Source: Maratus speciosus
Taxonomy: Eukaryota > Arthropoda > Arachnida > Araneae > Salticidae
Length of the DNA stretch: 64,000 nucleotides
Direction of reading: 5' to 3'
NCBI GenBank assembly: GCA_963932465.1
Contig: OZ010793.1
Span: 258,065,525-258,129,524, forward strand
Below, piece after piece: positions 11,725-23,122 of this stretch; the first letter of the stretch is position 1, and every line of letters starts with the position of its first letter. The notes below the pieces were generated by a model. The model saw nothing but the letters and a program-made list of their open reading frames with translations, searched no databases and was not told the origin of the DNA. The translations under genes and the position numbers were made by a program.

Positions 11725-13388
11725 GTGGCCGCCCCTTCGGGTGGTTCCGACCCGACCCCTTGAGTGGGGGAGGTGACCGGAAGCTCGGCAGAGTTCGTTG
11801 TGTACGAATGCGAGGGGGCCGGATGGGGACGATTCGCCACCTCCTCGAGAGGCTCATCTCCGACAGGCGTTGAGCACGGTGGCCACGGTTAACGGACGTT
11901 GTGCATAGGGCCGTAGCCCGCCTCGGCGGGTTAAATAGGTGCGGTCCTCCGGCACCCGGGTTCTCTGGGCAAGCCGGGTAGCGACGCTCTATAGTCTGAT
12001 CCCAGAGCCGGCGGTGGCCGGGTGGTGACTCTGGGCAAAGGATAGCTAAGGCGATAGGACCCCATCCACCAATTGACTAAGAGGGAGCCTGAAGTATGAG
12101 TGAGGGCTTTGTAGTGGAAAGTCCTCGGTGCTCGCGGGAACGCCATGCAGGGACTCCCGGAGCAACCGAAGGGCGAGGGTTTCGGACAGCGCCCAGGTTA
12201 CTTTATGACTTGGGTGGCTCATCTCTCCGAGGACCTCAGCTGGAGCAGTTGGGAGCCGACCCTAAGGGTGGTGGGGTTTGGCGGTGCCCCCGTTGACCAA
12301 GGAGCGGTCGCGTGGGGAGGCCAGTATGGTTCTGGTTGCTCCACGTCGTGCCGTGCCCCATGGGAGGGGGTCGGCCGGCAGGTCCACCATCGAACACTAC
12401 TCCCGCAGGGAAACGGGCCGGAGGCTCGCCGGTAACGCGGCGGCTCATCGTGCCTTGGGTGAACTCTTGGTCCGATCCAGGTCCTCCGTGTCTATGCGGA
12501 GTTTGCCTCGCCTGGTGATGAGGACCTAGAGGTGCCTCCACCTAACTTTCGAACGCACTAACAAAGGTAGCGGTCGGTCACTGCACGGGGTCAGGGGCCT
12601 TCGGGCCTGGGTACCCTCGACGGCCGTGAGGTAAGGTAGTGGCGGGCGGGCTTTTGTCGGCCTCCACTGGCTTCTCTGTCCTAGGATGGAGTCGAGTCGG
12701 TGGGGGCTGGCGGGACTCCGTTCCGTCCGACCCCCTAGCGAGGCGGAGTCTATTCCGTCTAGGTGGAGCTTTCCGTGCCCGCCTGGGGTCGCTAACGGCA
12801 CCTAGTCTGGACCAACTGGCTCCCGGCGTGATCCGCGAGGGGTTCCGTCGGTTGAGCCGGGTGGTCTGGGCGAAAAGCCAGGAGCTGGGTCGCTTTACGG
12901 CCGGAGGGATTTTCCCCGTCCTCCCTGGTTTTCAAGATAGGGGCTCCTCACTAACTTTCCTATCGGCTGGCCCACAAAAATGTCTCTGCCGGAAAATGGT
13001 ATCTGATCTTGGGGGCCTGTCCGTAAATTAAATTCGGGTCGGGAAGCCTCGGTTCAGTCCGTGGGCCCAGCGTCTTTATAGGCGTCTGGTTCCTGCGCTG
13101 GCTTGCGGGGTCTACCGGCTCGAGTAACCAAGTTTAGGGACCACTTGGTTTTTCTAGCTGGGTGGTGAGGACTGTCGTGGCGGCCGTTCGTCTCTTCTTG
13201 GGAATAGCCGTCACCGTGTGCGCTGGGCAGCGGTGTCGGTTTGACCGGAGCTTGCGTGGGGTTCCGCTCTGTTGGAGCTTGTCTGGCGGCGACCTTCGGG
13301 ACGCGTCGCGGGGCTTGCTTCACGGGTGGTTCCTTGCGTCGGCATATGGGCCTGAAAAGGGCCTGGGACCGGAAGATGAACCCCTCAT
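11725..13388. mobile_element. Unclassified GC-rich insertion with 16-bp target duplication
   Basis: A sharply GC-rich, CpG-rich block of 1,664 bp sits in AT-rich DNA. It is flanked by exact 16-bp direct repeats CTTATCTACCTTATTT at 11709-11724 and 13389-13404. The mirror arm near 14650-14670 carries the same target once, uninterrupted, so this is a genuine insertion that postdates the arm duplication. The 16-bp duplication suits target-primed reverse transcription. There is no terminal inverted repeat, poly-A tail, reverse transcriptase or rRNA motif. Several long frames exist on both strands but look like by-products of GC richness. A 6-bp hairpin opens the element (CCGCCC/GGGTGG), and ACCAAGT/ACTTGGT forms another near 13125-13150. 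It could be a non-autonomous retroelement or part of a larger GC-rich non-LTR element. Confidence 0.75.
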
Positions 13389-13404
13389 CTTATCTACCTT
13401 ATTT

Positions 13405-14690
13405 CTTCAAACTCTAATTTTTACATCTACATTTTTAATACAAATTCATTTATATTCAAATATTAGGGTAATATCTACTTACAAATAGCATTGATTTAAA
13501 ACGAAGCTTGGCATGTCTCGCTCCTACAGATGAAATTCTCACTGCAGATAACTGACCGGATGTTTATATCATCACGTGACTTCCTCTAACATCTGATAAA
13601 CCGATAGCAAGTTTCCCATTTCCAACTCAGTCTTCAATTGTGTTGGTTCGTTAAGTTTTAATCTCCATATTCCTTCATATTAAAAAAAGAACTACATATT
13701 TTCTTTACACGTTTGATATTGGAAAGATCTAATATAATTTCAAAACCTATCTTTTTATATCTGCAAACTTTCATTACCGAATAAAATCATCATCTTTTAG
13801 TATGTTTAGTTGAAAGATCTTTTATTTTTAATTAGATGATGTAATCAAAATTTTTATTAAGAAGTTTTACTTTACTGTCTATTATTTTCTAGAAATAATT
13901 TTCTTATGAAAGCGAAAAAGGATATTTCATCATCTATATAATCTAAGGTTTATTATATATTATGTTATATAACATAATTTGTAATTATGTATACTAGAGG
14001 TATATATAATTATATATACTAGCTATATATATATATGCTAAGTATGTATATAATTTTATATACTAAGTATAGATAATTACAAATTATGTTATATAACATA
14101 ATATATAAGATTATATAGATGATGAAATATTCTTTTTCGCTTTCATAAGAAAATTATTTCTAGAAAATAATAGACAGTTAAGTAAAACTTCTTAATAAGA
14201 ATTTCGATTACATCATCTAATTAAAAATAAAAGATCTTTCAACTAAACATACTAAAAGATGATGATTTTATTCGGTAATGAAAGTTTGCAGATATAAAAA
14301 GATAGGTTTTAAAATTATATTAGATCTTTCCAATATCAAACGTGTAAAGAAAATATGTAGTTCTGTTTTAATATGAAGGAATATAGAGATTAAAACTTAA
14401 CGAACCAACACAATTGAAGACTGAGTTGGAAATGGGAAACTTGCTATCGGTTTATCAGATGTTAGAGGAAGTCACGTGATGATATAAACATCCGGTCAGT
14501 TATCTGCAGTGAGAATTTCATCTGTAGGAGCGAGACATGCCAAGCTTCGTTTTAAATCAATGCTATTTGTAAGTAGATATTACCCTAATATTTGAATATA
14601 AATGAATTTGTATTAAAAATGTAGATGTAAAAATTAGAGTTTGAAGAAATAAGGTAGATAAGGATAAAGAAAAGTTTCATTAAAAAAATA
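13405..14690. repeat. Hairpin centre of the palindrome
   Basis: Unique-looking sequence at 13490-13680, including CACGTGAC, is mirrored at 14395-14590. The arms meet at TA-rich DNA between about 13996 and 14065. No gene is seen in this region. Confidence 0.8.
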
Positions 14691-14995
14691 ATTTTATAAC
14701 TTATAATTAATTTTAGACTAAAAAAATGATTATTCTTAAGTCGACTATAGTATACAATTAGTCATATATACACACATTATGTGATATATAACTATCTACT
14801 TTGTTATACATACACATTATGTGATATATACTATGTGATCTATATTATGAGATATATAAATACATACTATGTTAACATCAATAACTCATATTTTCCAACT
14901 TGTATACAACTGAAAACTATTCTTTTTTGAATTGTAAAACTAATATATATATATATGTGTGTGTATATATATATATATATTTTAGAAAACTTAAT

Positions 14996-15036
<41 letters not shown>

Positions 15037-15109
15037 AAAACTTTTAAATTATTTTTTAGAAAACTGTATTGATTTATTTTTTTGTAAAACTTATAAAATA
15101 TTTTTTAGA

Positions 15110-15140
<31 letters not shown>

Positions 15141-16340
15141 GTAAAATTTATAAAGTATTTTTTAGAAAACTTAATTGAAATTTTTTTTCTTTTGTAAAAC
15201 TTATAAAATATTTTTTAGAAAACTTTTTTTAAATTCAAAAACTAATAAAACATTTTTCTACACTTGTAAATAATTTTGAGCTAGAAAAATCTTTGTTCTT
15301 ATATGAAACATAGTATATACTATGTTACATAGTATACAATATATTACATTGTGAACATGCTACATATTTATGTGTAGTATGTAAGCATGTTTAAAAAATT
15401 TATACAATGAACAAAAAATTTTAACTAATGAAAATTTTTAAAAACTTTTATAATTTTATTTCTTAAATTGTAAAACTTTAAACTTTTTTTTATAATTTTT
15501 TAAAACTGATAAAATATTTTTATAATTTTTAGAAAACATAAAAAATTTATACAATGAATTGAACAAACAAAAAATTTAAACTAATGAAAATTTTTAAAAA
15601 CTTTTATAACTTTATTTCTTAAATTGTAAAACGTAAAAAAATAAAAAAAAAATTTATATAATTTATTAAAACTGATAAAATATTTTTGTAATTTTTAGAA
15701 AACTTATTTTAAATTGAAAACTAGTAATTTTTTTTTCTAACTTGTAAATATATAATTGAATTAATAAAATATTTGTTCTTACATAGTATATTTTTCTAAC
15801 TTGTAAATAATTTTGAACTATTAAATAATTGTTCTTACATAAAACATACTACTTATCTATATGTAGTATGCAAACATAAAAGCATGGATAAAAAAATTTT
15901 ACAACGAATAGTTTAATTTAAAAAAAAATTTTTGATTAATTAAAAACTTTTTTATTTCTAAAATTGTAAAATTTAAAATTTAAATTGAATTGAAAAAATT
16001 TATTTCAAAATATATTTTTAACTTGAAGTGAAAACTTTATTCTAAAATTGTAAAACTTGAAAAATATATTTGCACTAGATTTGAAATTTATTTCAAAAAA
16101 TATTTTTTTTAACTTGTAAATATAATTTTATTAAATTGCAAAAGTAGAAAACTTTTATTTTCATTATTAAAAATATTAATAACTTGGAATTCATTTTAAA
16201 TTCAAAAAATAAAAACTTGTATATATACATTTTGATTAGGTAATTGTTAATTTCTTTTTTTCCAATATAGATTGTCATAATTAAAAGATAGACTAAATGA
16301 ATAAACATATACATTTAACAAACAAAAACAACAAAATTTA

Positions 16341-17468
16341 TTATTTAAACAATACATATTGTATAGTTTCTACATTGATGTTACATAAAAAGTTTTTACT
16401 AACACATCCAGTTCCGTTTAAAAACATAGAAACAACATAATCGAAATTCACTAACATTAATACCGTGTCCCCTAGTTGATTAAACTTTTCGCGATTATTA
16501 AATGTGAAACATGTACGAAGACTCATGCTTTCGTGTTCAAAAATACATCCTACGCACTCATAAATTTGGTTTAAAATAGTCACTACATTACTCTCAATAC
16601 ACTTGATGAGCTTTGAAAATAAAGAAGATTCATTTTCGATGGTTACGTCACCTAGTGTACACTTTTGCTTAATTAAACGTGGTAGATAATTTGTATACAT
16701 GTGTTGCAAAAGCTTCTTGTTAAAATGATGAACTTTATCCTTCAAATTTAATAATTGGCAATCGTTTAAGTCAAAATGTGAAAAATTCATCAAGTTTTTA
16801 ATTCGCATAGTGCTATTATTGTGATTCATTACCAACAGAGTATTATTAGCAATAAATGATGAGGATTTATATTTCAAATTAAAAGCAAAAAGTTTCGATT
16901 GAAATTCATACCACGTATTAATGTCCATCAAAAGTCTATTTTTCCTCATCATTTCTTCATTTCTAATCACATTGCGTTTAAACTCCCCGATATACACATA
17001 AAATCGTTTGATGCGATGTTTTAAAATTAAATAAACACAATCACTCAACTTGATTTCAATCACGCTAAAATTGCGTGGTTTGCTTTTGGGAATGTCTTTC
17101 ATAAGGGGATCTTGTATTGTATTCAAAACAGCATTTGTTGGTTCTTGTGATGATGAAATTGAGGTACTTGGGGAAATGAAGGATTCCAAGTTTTTAAAAT
17201 CTACGTCATTAAAAATAGTGTCCAAAAAACTCATAGTAGAAGTTGCGTCGTCATCATTATGAGTGAATATTGGGGTCGTCGAATCCATATCGAACTTGGG
17301 TTCTGCAGCATGTAAATCCTTGTTTGAGGGTAATGTTGAGCAGTTCTCGTTTGAATTACAAAATTCTAAACTTGGGAGATTTAATTCCTTCGTATCAGTA
17401 TCCAAAGATGATTCTAAACGTTGATACTTTGCTATGCAATTCATTTCTAGGGGATATCTTTTCAGCAT
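16341..17468 (-). CDS. Orphan 375-residue protein with acidic N-terminus, right arm copy
   Basis: This is the mirror of the gene at 8944-10071, with the ATG at 17466-17468 on the minus strand and the same stop. It is uninterrupted along its full length. It differs from the left copy by five residues: a Phe/Cys, a Cys/Arg, an Asp/Glu, a Gly/Glu and a Pro/Arg change. Three of these fall in or after the possible PC4-like region. That both copies remain open, while the neighbouring zinc-finger copy in this arm is broken, hints at constraint on this protein, although the time since duplication is short. Its upstream repeats are interrupted by the MITE at 18042-18306, about 570 bp before the start, which might alter its expression. 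Confidence 0.7.
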   Translation of the reverse strand: MLKRYPLEMNCIAKYQRLESSLDTDTKELNLPSLEFCNSNENCSTLPSNKDLHAAEPKFDMDSTTPIFTHNDDDATSTMSFLDTIFNDVDFKNLESFISPSTSISSSQEPTNAVLNTIQDPLMKDIPKSKPRNFSVIEIKLSDCVYLILKHRIKRFYVYIGEFKRNVIRNEEMMRKNRLLMDINTWYEFQSKLFAFNLKYKSSSFIANNTLLVMNHNNSTMRIKNLMNFSHFDLNDCQLLNLKDKVHHFNKKLLQHMYTNYLPRLIKQKCTLGDVTIENESSLFSKLIKCIESNVVTILNQIYECVGCIFEHESMSLRTCFTFNNREKFNQLGDTVLMLVNFDYVVSMFLNGTGCVSKNFLCNINVETIQYVLFK

Positions 17469-18041
17469 ATTTAATTCACAAGCCAATTTAAATAGCAAAC
17501 AGTATGTGGTATAGTCTGATCAAAAGTCAGCAGTAAACTGATTGAGATGATTTCGAAACGATTATTAAGATAAGTTCAAATCAGTGACGGTTTCAGTTAG
17601 AAACAATCGTATTAATTAAAAAACCGTGAGCGACTAAATTTTCAAATCGCCGACTGAGTCGAAAAGCATGACTATTGCTAGTATGAATATTTCATCATGT
17701 TAGATATTTTTCAAACTTGAGAATGGCAACACACGATGAGTGAATCACAAGTTCAGTACAAATAATAATTTTATTCATGTGAAATTAATTAAAATATATA
17801 GTGGAAGTTATAATTATACTTATATGAAATGGATTAAAATAATGAGTGGATAATTATACTCAAATTAAATTAATTAGACTCAAATGAAATTGATTAAAAT
17901 TGTGAATAATTATATTTATATGAATTCAAATCAGTGACGGTTTCAGTTAAAAATCGGTATCAAGTAAATTTTTCAAATTGATGATTAAACCGAAAAGCAT
18001 GATTAATGCATGAATATTTCGTTATGATAGTTATTTTTTAA

Positions 18042-18306
18042 CCCTCTAAGTGTTTGGGGCGTAATATTCCGTTCACTAAGCTCCAGGTTTCACAGCAATA
18101 CAAGCAATATTTAAGATAATATAATTCTATAGATTTAATGAATTTTAAATACATTGAAGAATGATTAATACTCTCAAGGATTGCATTCATATTTGTAATT
18201 GAGTTTTTCTTTCTAATGTTGAAAGAATCATATTTTCTTAACATTTAAACCAAAATGCAAAGAAAACAACATTACAATTTTACCCTTTTGCAAGACGCTC
18301 GGAGGG
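18042..18306. mobile_element. 265-bp TTAA-flanked MITE (piggyBac-like ends)
   Basis: The insertion is bounded by TTAA at 18038-18041 and 18307-18310. Its ends are inverted: CCCTCTAAGTG at the left and CCCTCCGAGCG, read inward, at the right. The mirror position in the left arm (near 8370) carries a single TTAA with no insertion. TTAA duplication and CCC-starting ends fit non-autonomous piggyBac-type elements. A 68-codon open frame inside is probably accidental. Confidence 0.8.
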
Positions 18307-18970
18307 TTAAACTTGTGAATGGCAACACATGGAAAATGAAACGCAAGTTCATTATATTTTTTCTCATGAAATTGATTAAAATAAATTGTGTGTGGATAAT
18401 TAAACTTATATGAAATGGATTAAAATAATGAGTGGATAAATATAATCAAATGATAATTATACTCAAATTAATTAAATTAATTATTTGTTAATTAAAATAG
18501 TTTTTATTACGATGTAGTCATACTCATATGAAATTGAATAAAATAATGAGTGGATACATACTTCCTTTAATATATCCTCTCAAAAATGTTGATAGTTGAT
18601 TAAATTAATTAGTAGATGATTAAATTCATTTACAATTATTAGTAATGCTACTCATTAATATTACTAAAACTTTATTTTTAGAACTTTATTATTTTAACTT
18701 TATTAAAATATACTTTAATTTTGCAATGGTTTCAAATTAATAGAGTGAGTTAAATGAAGAAAACTTAAAAATAAAAAAATGTATTTCCAAAATATTATTA
18801 GAGTTTCATTCACTTAGAAAAAAAAATCAAGATCATTTGTAGTGGGAGCAATAAAATACTAAGACATCTTGTTAAAATGAAAACATACACGTTTTTTCAA
18901 TTCAGAAAAATTTTATTTTTCGTTAGTTACAAAAAGGATTACATATGTATAATGAAAACATATGTCTATT

Positions 18971-19751
18971 TCAAATCACTGAAAATTCGATATTTGAAGA
19001 AGATATTTCATTTTGCAAAGTTCTTAATTGAAGTGTTAATTCTTCTAATTGCTTAATCAATCCATTACGCTGTTCCAATTTAAGTTGGGTGGGTGAAAGA
19101 TGAATTTTTCTGTGTTCAGCTGAGTCGAATTTATCAGAAAGAACTTGGTCACAATCATCACATTTGAATTGCTTGGAAAGCTCACTTTTCTTCGGAATGA
19201 TGTGAATTTTAAGATGATTCCTTAAGTCCATCTTTCTCGAAAACGTTTCTTCGCATTGTTCACATTTATGAAATTTTCCGTCTTTAATGTGAATTAACAA
19301 ATGCTTTCGTAAATCACATTCTTGAACGAATGTTTTCTTACACTTGTCACAACTCAAAGGCTTTTTTTCTAAATGAAACTTTGCGTGTCTGATTAACACA
19401 CTCTTTCTTGAAAAAGATTTACCACATGTTTCACATTGGTACATGGTAGATGTCATGCGATGAATTATCATATGTTCTATTAAAGAACTCTTTCGAAAAA
19501 ACAACATTCCACATACGTCGCACATAAAAAGTTTTTTTTTCTAAATGAATGTTCATATGTTTTAAAAACTCATGTTTCTCGTAAAATTCTGCTTTATATT
19601 TTCCACAAATATAAGGCAATTTAAACATTTCTGATGAAGCAGGAATACTTTTACTAATCGAAACGGGCACATCTTTTATCTCCTGTTCACTCATCTTATC
19701 CGAATTGATGACAATAGGCGATTGTGTATCATTAATAACATGCATATTCAT
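18971..19751 (-). pseudogene. Broken six-finger C2H2 gene, right arm copy
   Basis: This is the mirror of the gene at 6841-7620. An A run after finger 1 is nine bases long instead of eight (seen as T's at 19532-19540), shifting the frame between fingers 1 and 2. The result is a 106-codon N-terminal frame and a separate 184-codon frame holding fingers 2-6. In addition the second zinc-binding cysteine of finger 1 is tyrosine here. Two other substitutions (a Met/Ile and a Leu/Ser) are seen. The downstream frame has its own ATG, so a five-finger protein could still be made, but loss of function is the simpler reading. A homopolymer sequencing error is possible for the frameshift but would not explain the lost cysteine. 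Confidence 0.8.
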
Positions 19752-20934
19752 TTAAAAACTGTTTTAACTGTGCGAGGACGAAAAATACAGCACATGTATT
19801 CAAAACAGTAGAAAACAGAATAATGACGTGAAATGAAAACCAACTACACTTAAATCAATGTAGGTGGCGCATCAGAAAAAAGAAGATCACGCAATAACTA
19901 TTTAATACATAAACTGTTGTGTTCATTTAATAAGCAAGTGTACAAAATGAATCATTTTATAAATTCATTTCTTTTTGAATTAACCTGTTTTTATCATTAA
20001 ATGATTAACTTTTTTGTGAATCCTACTGAAATGCGAGTGTTATATATATAAAAAAAAATCTGGTTCATTTCTTTATTGTTAGTTAATTAAAATAGTGACA
20101 CCCATTAAGAAAATTTGTTTTCCTAATACAATGGAATAAAAGAACTATTATCTTGTTTTTCACATAGTACGGAAATACGCTTTATCATTATATCCAGATT
20201 AGAAACAGTACATCCTGTTTATGTATGATCGAAACAACAAGCACACAAACAGATATGACCACAAATCTTTGAAAATTGAAGAACTAGTTAGTTTTTAAAA
20301 GCTTAGGAATTAACCTGTTTTGGTTTAATTGTATATCATTTTAATTTTTAAACTAAAATCCATAAATTGTGTTACAGTATAAGTAAAAAAGAAACATTCT
20401 GTGTGAGTGATAATGAAAGAGTTCATTAACTGCACGAGAAAATCCAGATTGAAAAAATATCATCACCTTAAAATTTCATTACTTTCCTAAAATCCTGTTT
20501 ATGAATTATCTTTTCGTTCAAATTACTATACTTTCCCGAAGTTGAAGAAGGCATTATTAAATCTAAGAAAATGAATTAATTTCTCGAAGTATATAATATA
20601 TAAAAATTGAATGTTTATTTCTCTAAATTCAATGGCAACAGTCTTTAATTTCGTTTAGTACGTAATACAGGGGCAACACATTGTTAATAGTTTCCCCAAT
20701 GTTGAAATAAATACTAAAATGAATAAATGTTAGCAAAACCTATTCATCTGATAATTAAATAATTTCTCGAAGTGCACGATAATAAAAATATATAATGTTT
20801 ATTTCTCATTTTTTCTAAATTCAATAGCAACTCTTTGTTAAAATTTCTTCTAACGTAAAATCATTAACCCACTGATTTTTAAAAAGAAGTCGATGCAAAA
20901 CTGAAAGAAAGCAAATTCAAGTGAAAAAACAATA

Positions 20935-21006
20935 GGGCCCGCCCAGCCCAATGGTTATAGAAATAATCTAATAATGGGAAGATTGTAGGTTCGAAACCAG
21001 GCGAAT
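20935..21006 (+). tRNA. Degenerate tRNA-like sequence, right arm
   Basis: Mirror of 5601-5672. It has A-box-like AGCCCAATGGTTATAG, a 5-bp stem with a 10-nt loop, and B-box GGTTCGAAACC. A second one with GGGTTCGAAACCC lies at about 21110-21150. The stems do not close as in a functional tRNA. Confidence 0.3.
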
Positions 21007-21065
21007 AGGTAAAGAGATGTATGAACTTGCAACAAGAGGATAATAATAATTAACAATTTTCAGTT

Positions 21066-21305
21066 CTAAATGAAATTTTTCAAGTTTCCATCTAGATTCT
21101 CATTACAGAAATTCGAATAATGGGGAGTTTCAGGGTTCGAAACCCGTAAGGAAAACATTACTAATATAACAAACCCAACGTATACAGGACGATGCAAAAT
21201 TAAACTGTGTTTAATCCTTTCCACTGCAATCAGATCTTCATCAAATGACTTAAAACTAGAAGAGACTACTAATTTTTTTACTGTTTTTTCAATAATGCAA
21301 AGCAT
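21066..21305 (-). CDS. Hypothetical 79-codon ORF, right arm
   Basis: Mirror of 5301-5540 with an identical predicted protein. No motif is recognised; it overlaps the tRNA-like T-loop on the opposite strand and may be chance. Confidence 0.2.
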   Translation of the reverse strand: MLCIIEKTVKKLVVSSSFKSFDEDLIAVERIKHSLILHRPVYVGFVILVMFSLRVSNPETPHYSNFCNENLDGNLKNFI

Positions 21306-22231
21306 AACATTTCTCCTTTTTTCAAAGATTCACTAAAGTTTTTCCAAAAACAGAGTTGTTCATAAAAACCTTTCAATAAGAATACAAGTTAAATTTATAA
21401 AAGAACCTTCATCTAATAATACAATTCCAGTTTAATCTCATCAAAACTAATCTACTATTTTTGACAAAGTTCAAAACAAACGAAAAATTAAATATGTTAC
21501 AACACATGAAGACTTTCTCATCGAGAGAGGCCGACACTATAAAAAAAAATCCTTATTTTTCAGGGGGGTAGGGGGGGCAAGGGGGGAGCAGGGAGGAGAG
21601 GGAGCAGTAGCCGAACCACTAACCGTTTCCACAATTTAATGGGGTTCCAAAACCGATTCTCTACTTCAAAAAAATTTAAGCCCCCCATAAAAATAAGCCC
21701 CCTCAAATATTTAGCCCCTCTAAAAGTTTAGCCCTTCATACTTTCTCTCAAAAATAGCTAACCCCTCGTGTTATAGTATGATATTTCCAATCCTACTCTA
21801 AGTCGATTCGAAAAAAAAATAAGCCCCCTCAAATAATTTAGCCCCCTCAAAAAAAAATTAACCCCTCTTACCCCTTCCTACTGTAAAACGATTAAATAAA
21901 AAATATCCTTTCCAATCAAAAAAATTTCCCTTAAACCTCATCCTACTATAGTATGATTCTCCCACCTCCTCCACCTCCTCCGCCGCCGCAATCGAACTCT
22001 CCTTTTCCCTCTACTGATATCCAGAAATTTTATCTTTCGACGGTCTAAGGGAGCCATTTTCTTTTAGAATTTGCTTCTACAGAATTTAAAATCCAGTGGT
22101 GATTCTGTTCCGAATTTTCTGAAAATTCCGAAAAATTAGGACAGTCACTTCCAAAAATTAAAAAAAAAAAAAAAAAAAAAGAATCAGTCCGAAAATTCGG
22201 ACATAAAATATATCGCGAATTTTGCCAAATG

Positions 22232-22712
22232 GGCGCCAACAACAATAAATTTCGTCAATCGTTCAAAGAAAAATCGTGAATTTCGTTAGAGGATCGCGAA
22301 AAAACGACAAATTTCGTCAAAGGATCGCGAAATAACGGCAAATTTCGTCAAAGGATCGCGAAATAACGGCAAATTCCATCAAAAGGTCACGTAAAAACGG
22401 TAAATTTCGTCAATAGATCGCGAACGGAAGATTTCGTCTAAAGATTGCGAAAAAGGCGACAAATTTCGTCAAAAGATCGCGAAAAAAACAGGGCTGTGGA
22501 GTCGGAGTCGGAGTCGTCGTCCATTTTACAAGCATGCCTGCATTGTCGGAGTCGTCGTCCATTTTACAAGCATGCCTGCATTGTCGGAGTCGGCCCATTT
22601 TTGAGCGAAAGAGTCGGAGTCGGATCAGTTAAAATTCCTGAATCGGAGTCGGAGTCGTCCATTTTTTCCCAAAAACGGCAAATGTCGTCAAAGGGGCGCG
22701 AAAAAAACACAC
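22232..22712. repeat. About 31-bp minisatellite (CGCGAAAAAACG / AAATTTCGTCAAAGGAT)
   Basis: Units of roughly 31 bp containing CAAATTTCGTCAAAGGATCG then CGAAATAACGG repeat about eight times up to 22488 and resume at 22668-22712. The gap between is the GGAGTC-rich insertion, so the minisatellite is the older structure. Confidence 0.75.
22489..22662. mobile_element. GGAGTC-rich hAT-like element, partial
   Basis: It begins CAGGGCTGTGGAGTCGG and contains repeated GTCGGAGTCG plus a duplicated 50-bp block (CCATTTTACAAGCATGCCTG). It interrupts the minisatellite. The matching right terminus is missing here. The better copy at 36485-36694 shows the family's ends. Confidence 0.6.
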
Positions 22713-22721
22713 AATGCTGGG

Positions 22722-23113
22722 AGTGAATTCCCCTCCCTCCCCCCCTTTGTTGTAACCTTTCAGAAAATTTGCTGTGGATTTCAGAAAGTTTTTTTTTACT
22801 CAGAATTACCCCTGAAAAAATCTTAGAAAGTAATCTAAAATGCTTTATAATTGTTTTCATATTACTTTATTTTATGTGTTATTTTTCATAAAATTTTCCA
22901 GTTATTAAGTAAATGCCTCTGGTATTTTTCTGTGTAAGATCTTAATTTTATTTTTCTAAATTTAGGGATAAACTCCTAACACATTTTCTTTTATAACTTT
23001 ATGAAGTTTTCAAGGATAAAAATAGGTTGATTTGATTCAAAGAATTAAAATAAAGTGTCAGAAATTAGCGTACCATTTGAAATGGGAAATTTTGTATTTT
23101 TATATGGTAGACG
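22722..23113. other. AT-rich spacer
   Basis: No gene or recognisable repeat is seen apart from homopolymer runs. Confidence 0.5.
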
Positions 23114-23122
23114 ATCTCATAT

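Larger units (their letters stand above)
4604..13995 (+). repeat. Left arm of giant gene-bearing inverted repeat
   Basis: Reading inward from 4604, this arm matches the reverse complement of 22021 downward to 14066 almost base for base, as judged by eye at many points. Identity begins abruptly at GATATCAGTAGAGGG and the flanks outside are unrelated. The arm carries a 79-codon ORF, the zinc-finger gene, the orphan gene and an AT-rich tail. It is lengthened by a 1,664-bp GC-rich insertion at 11725-13388 that the right arm lacks. Its C-rich tract near 5000-5085 is expanded relative to the right arm. No convincing target-site duplication flanks the whole palindrome. Confidence 0.95.
14066..22021 (-). 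repeat. Right arm of giant gene-bearing inverted repeat
   Basis: This is the mirror copy of 4604-13995. It carries the orphan gene (16341-17468), a broken zinc-finger gene (18971-19751) and the 79-codon ORF. It differs from the left arm by scattered substitutions, microsatellite length, a private 265-bp MITE (18042-18306) and about 45 extra bases near 21495-21540. These independent differences mean the arm is not simply the same molecule read twice. The spacer between arms is about 70 bp of TA-rich DNA, and the innermost part of each arm contains the 16-bp palindrome TATGTTATATAACATA. Confidence 0.95.

Noticed and set aside
12236..13323. Several ORFs of 83-130 codons on both strands in the GC-rich block
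   Set aside because: Overlapping frames on both strands are expected where stop codons are rare; none has a motif.
11725..13388. Possible rRNA gene fragment
   Set aside because: It is GC-rich, but I recognise no conserved 18S or 28S core sequence, and it is bounded by a target duplication.
4604..22021. Polinton/Maverick element
   Set aside because: No DNA polymerase B, integrase, packaging ATPase or capsid gene is present, and no 6-bp target duplication is found.
4604..22021. Pure read or assembly artefact
   Set aside because: Independent insertions and substitutions in each arm argue against one molecule read twice, although haplotype joining is not excluded.
22445..22726. 93-codon ORF rich in Glu-Ser
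   Set aside because: It is a translation of the GGAGTC-rich repeat.
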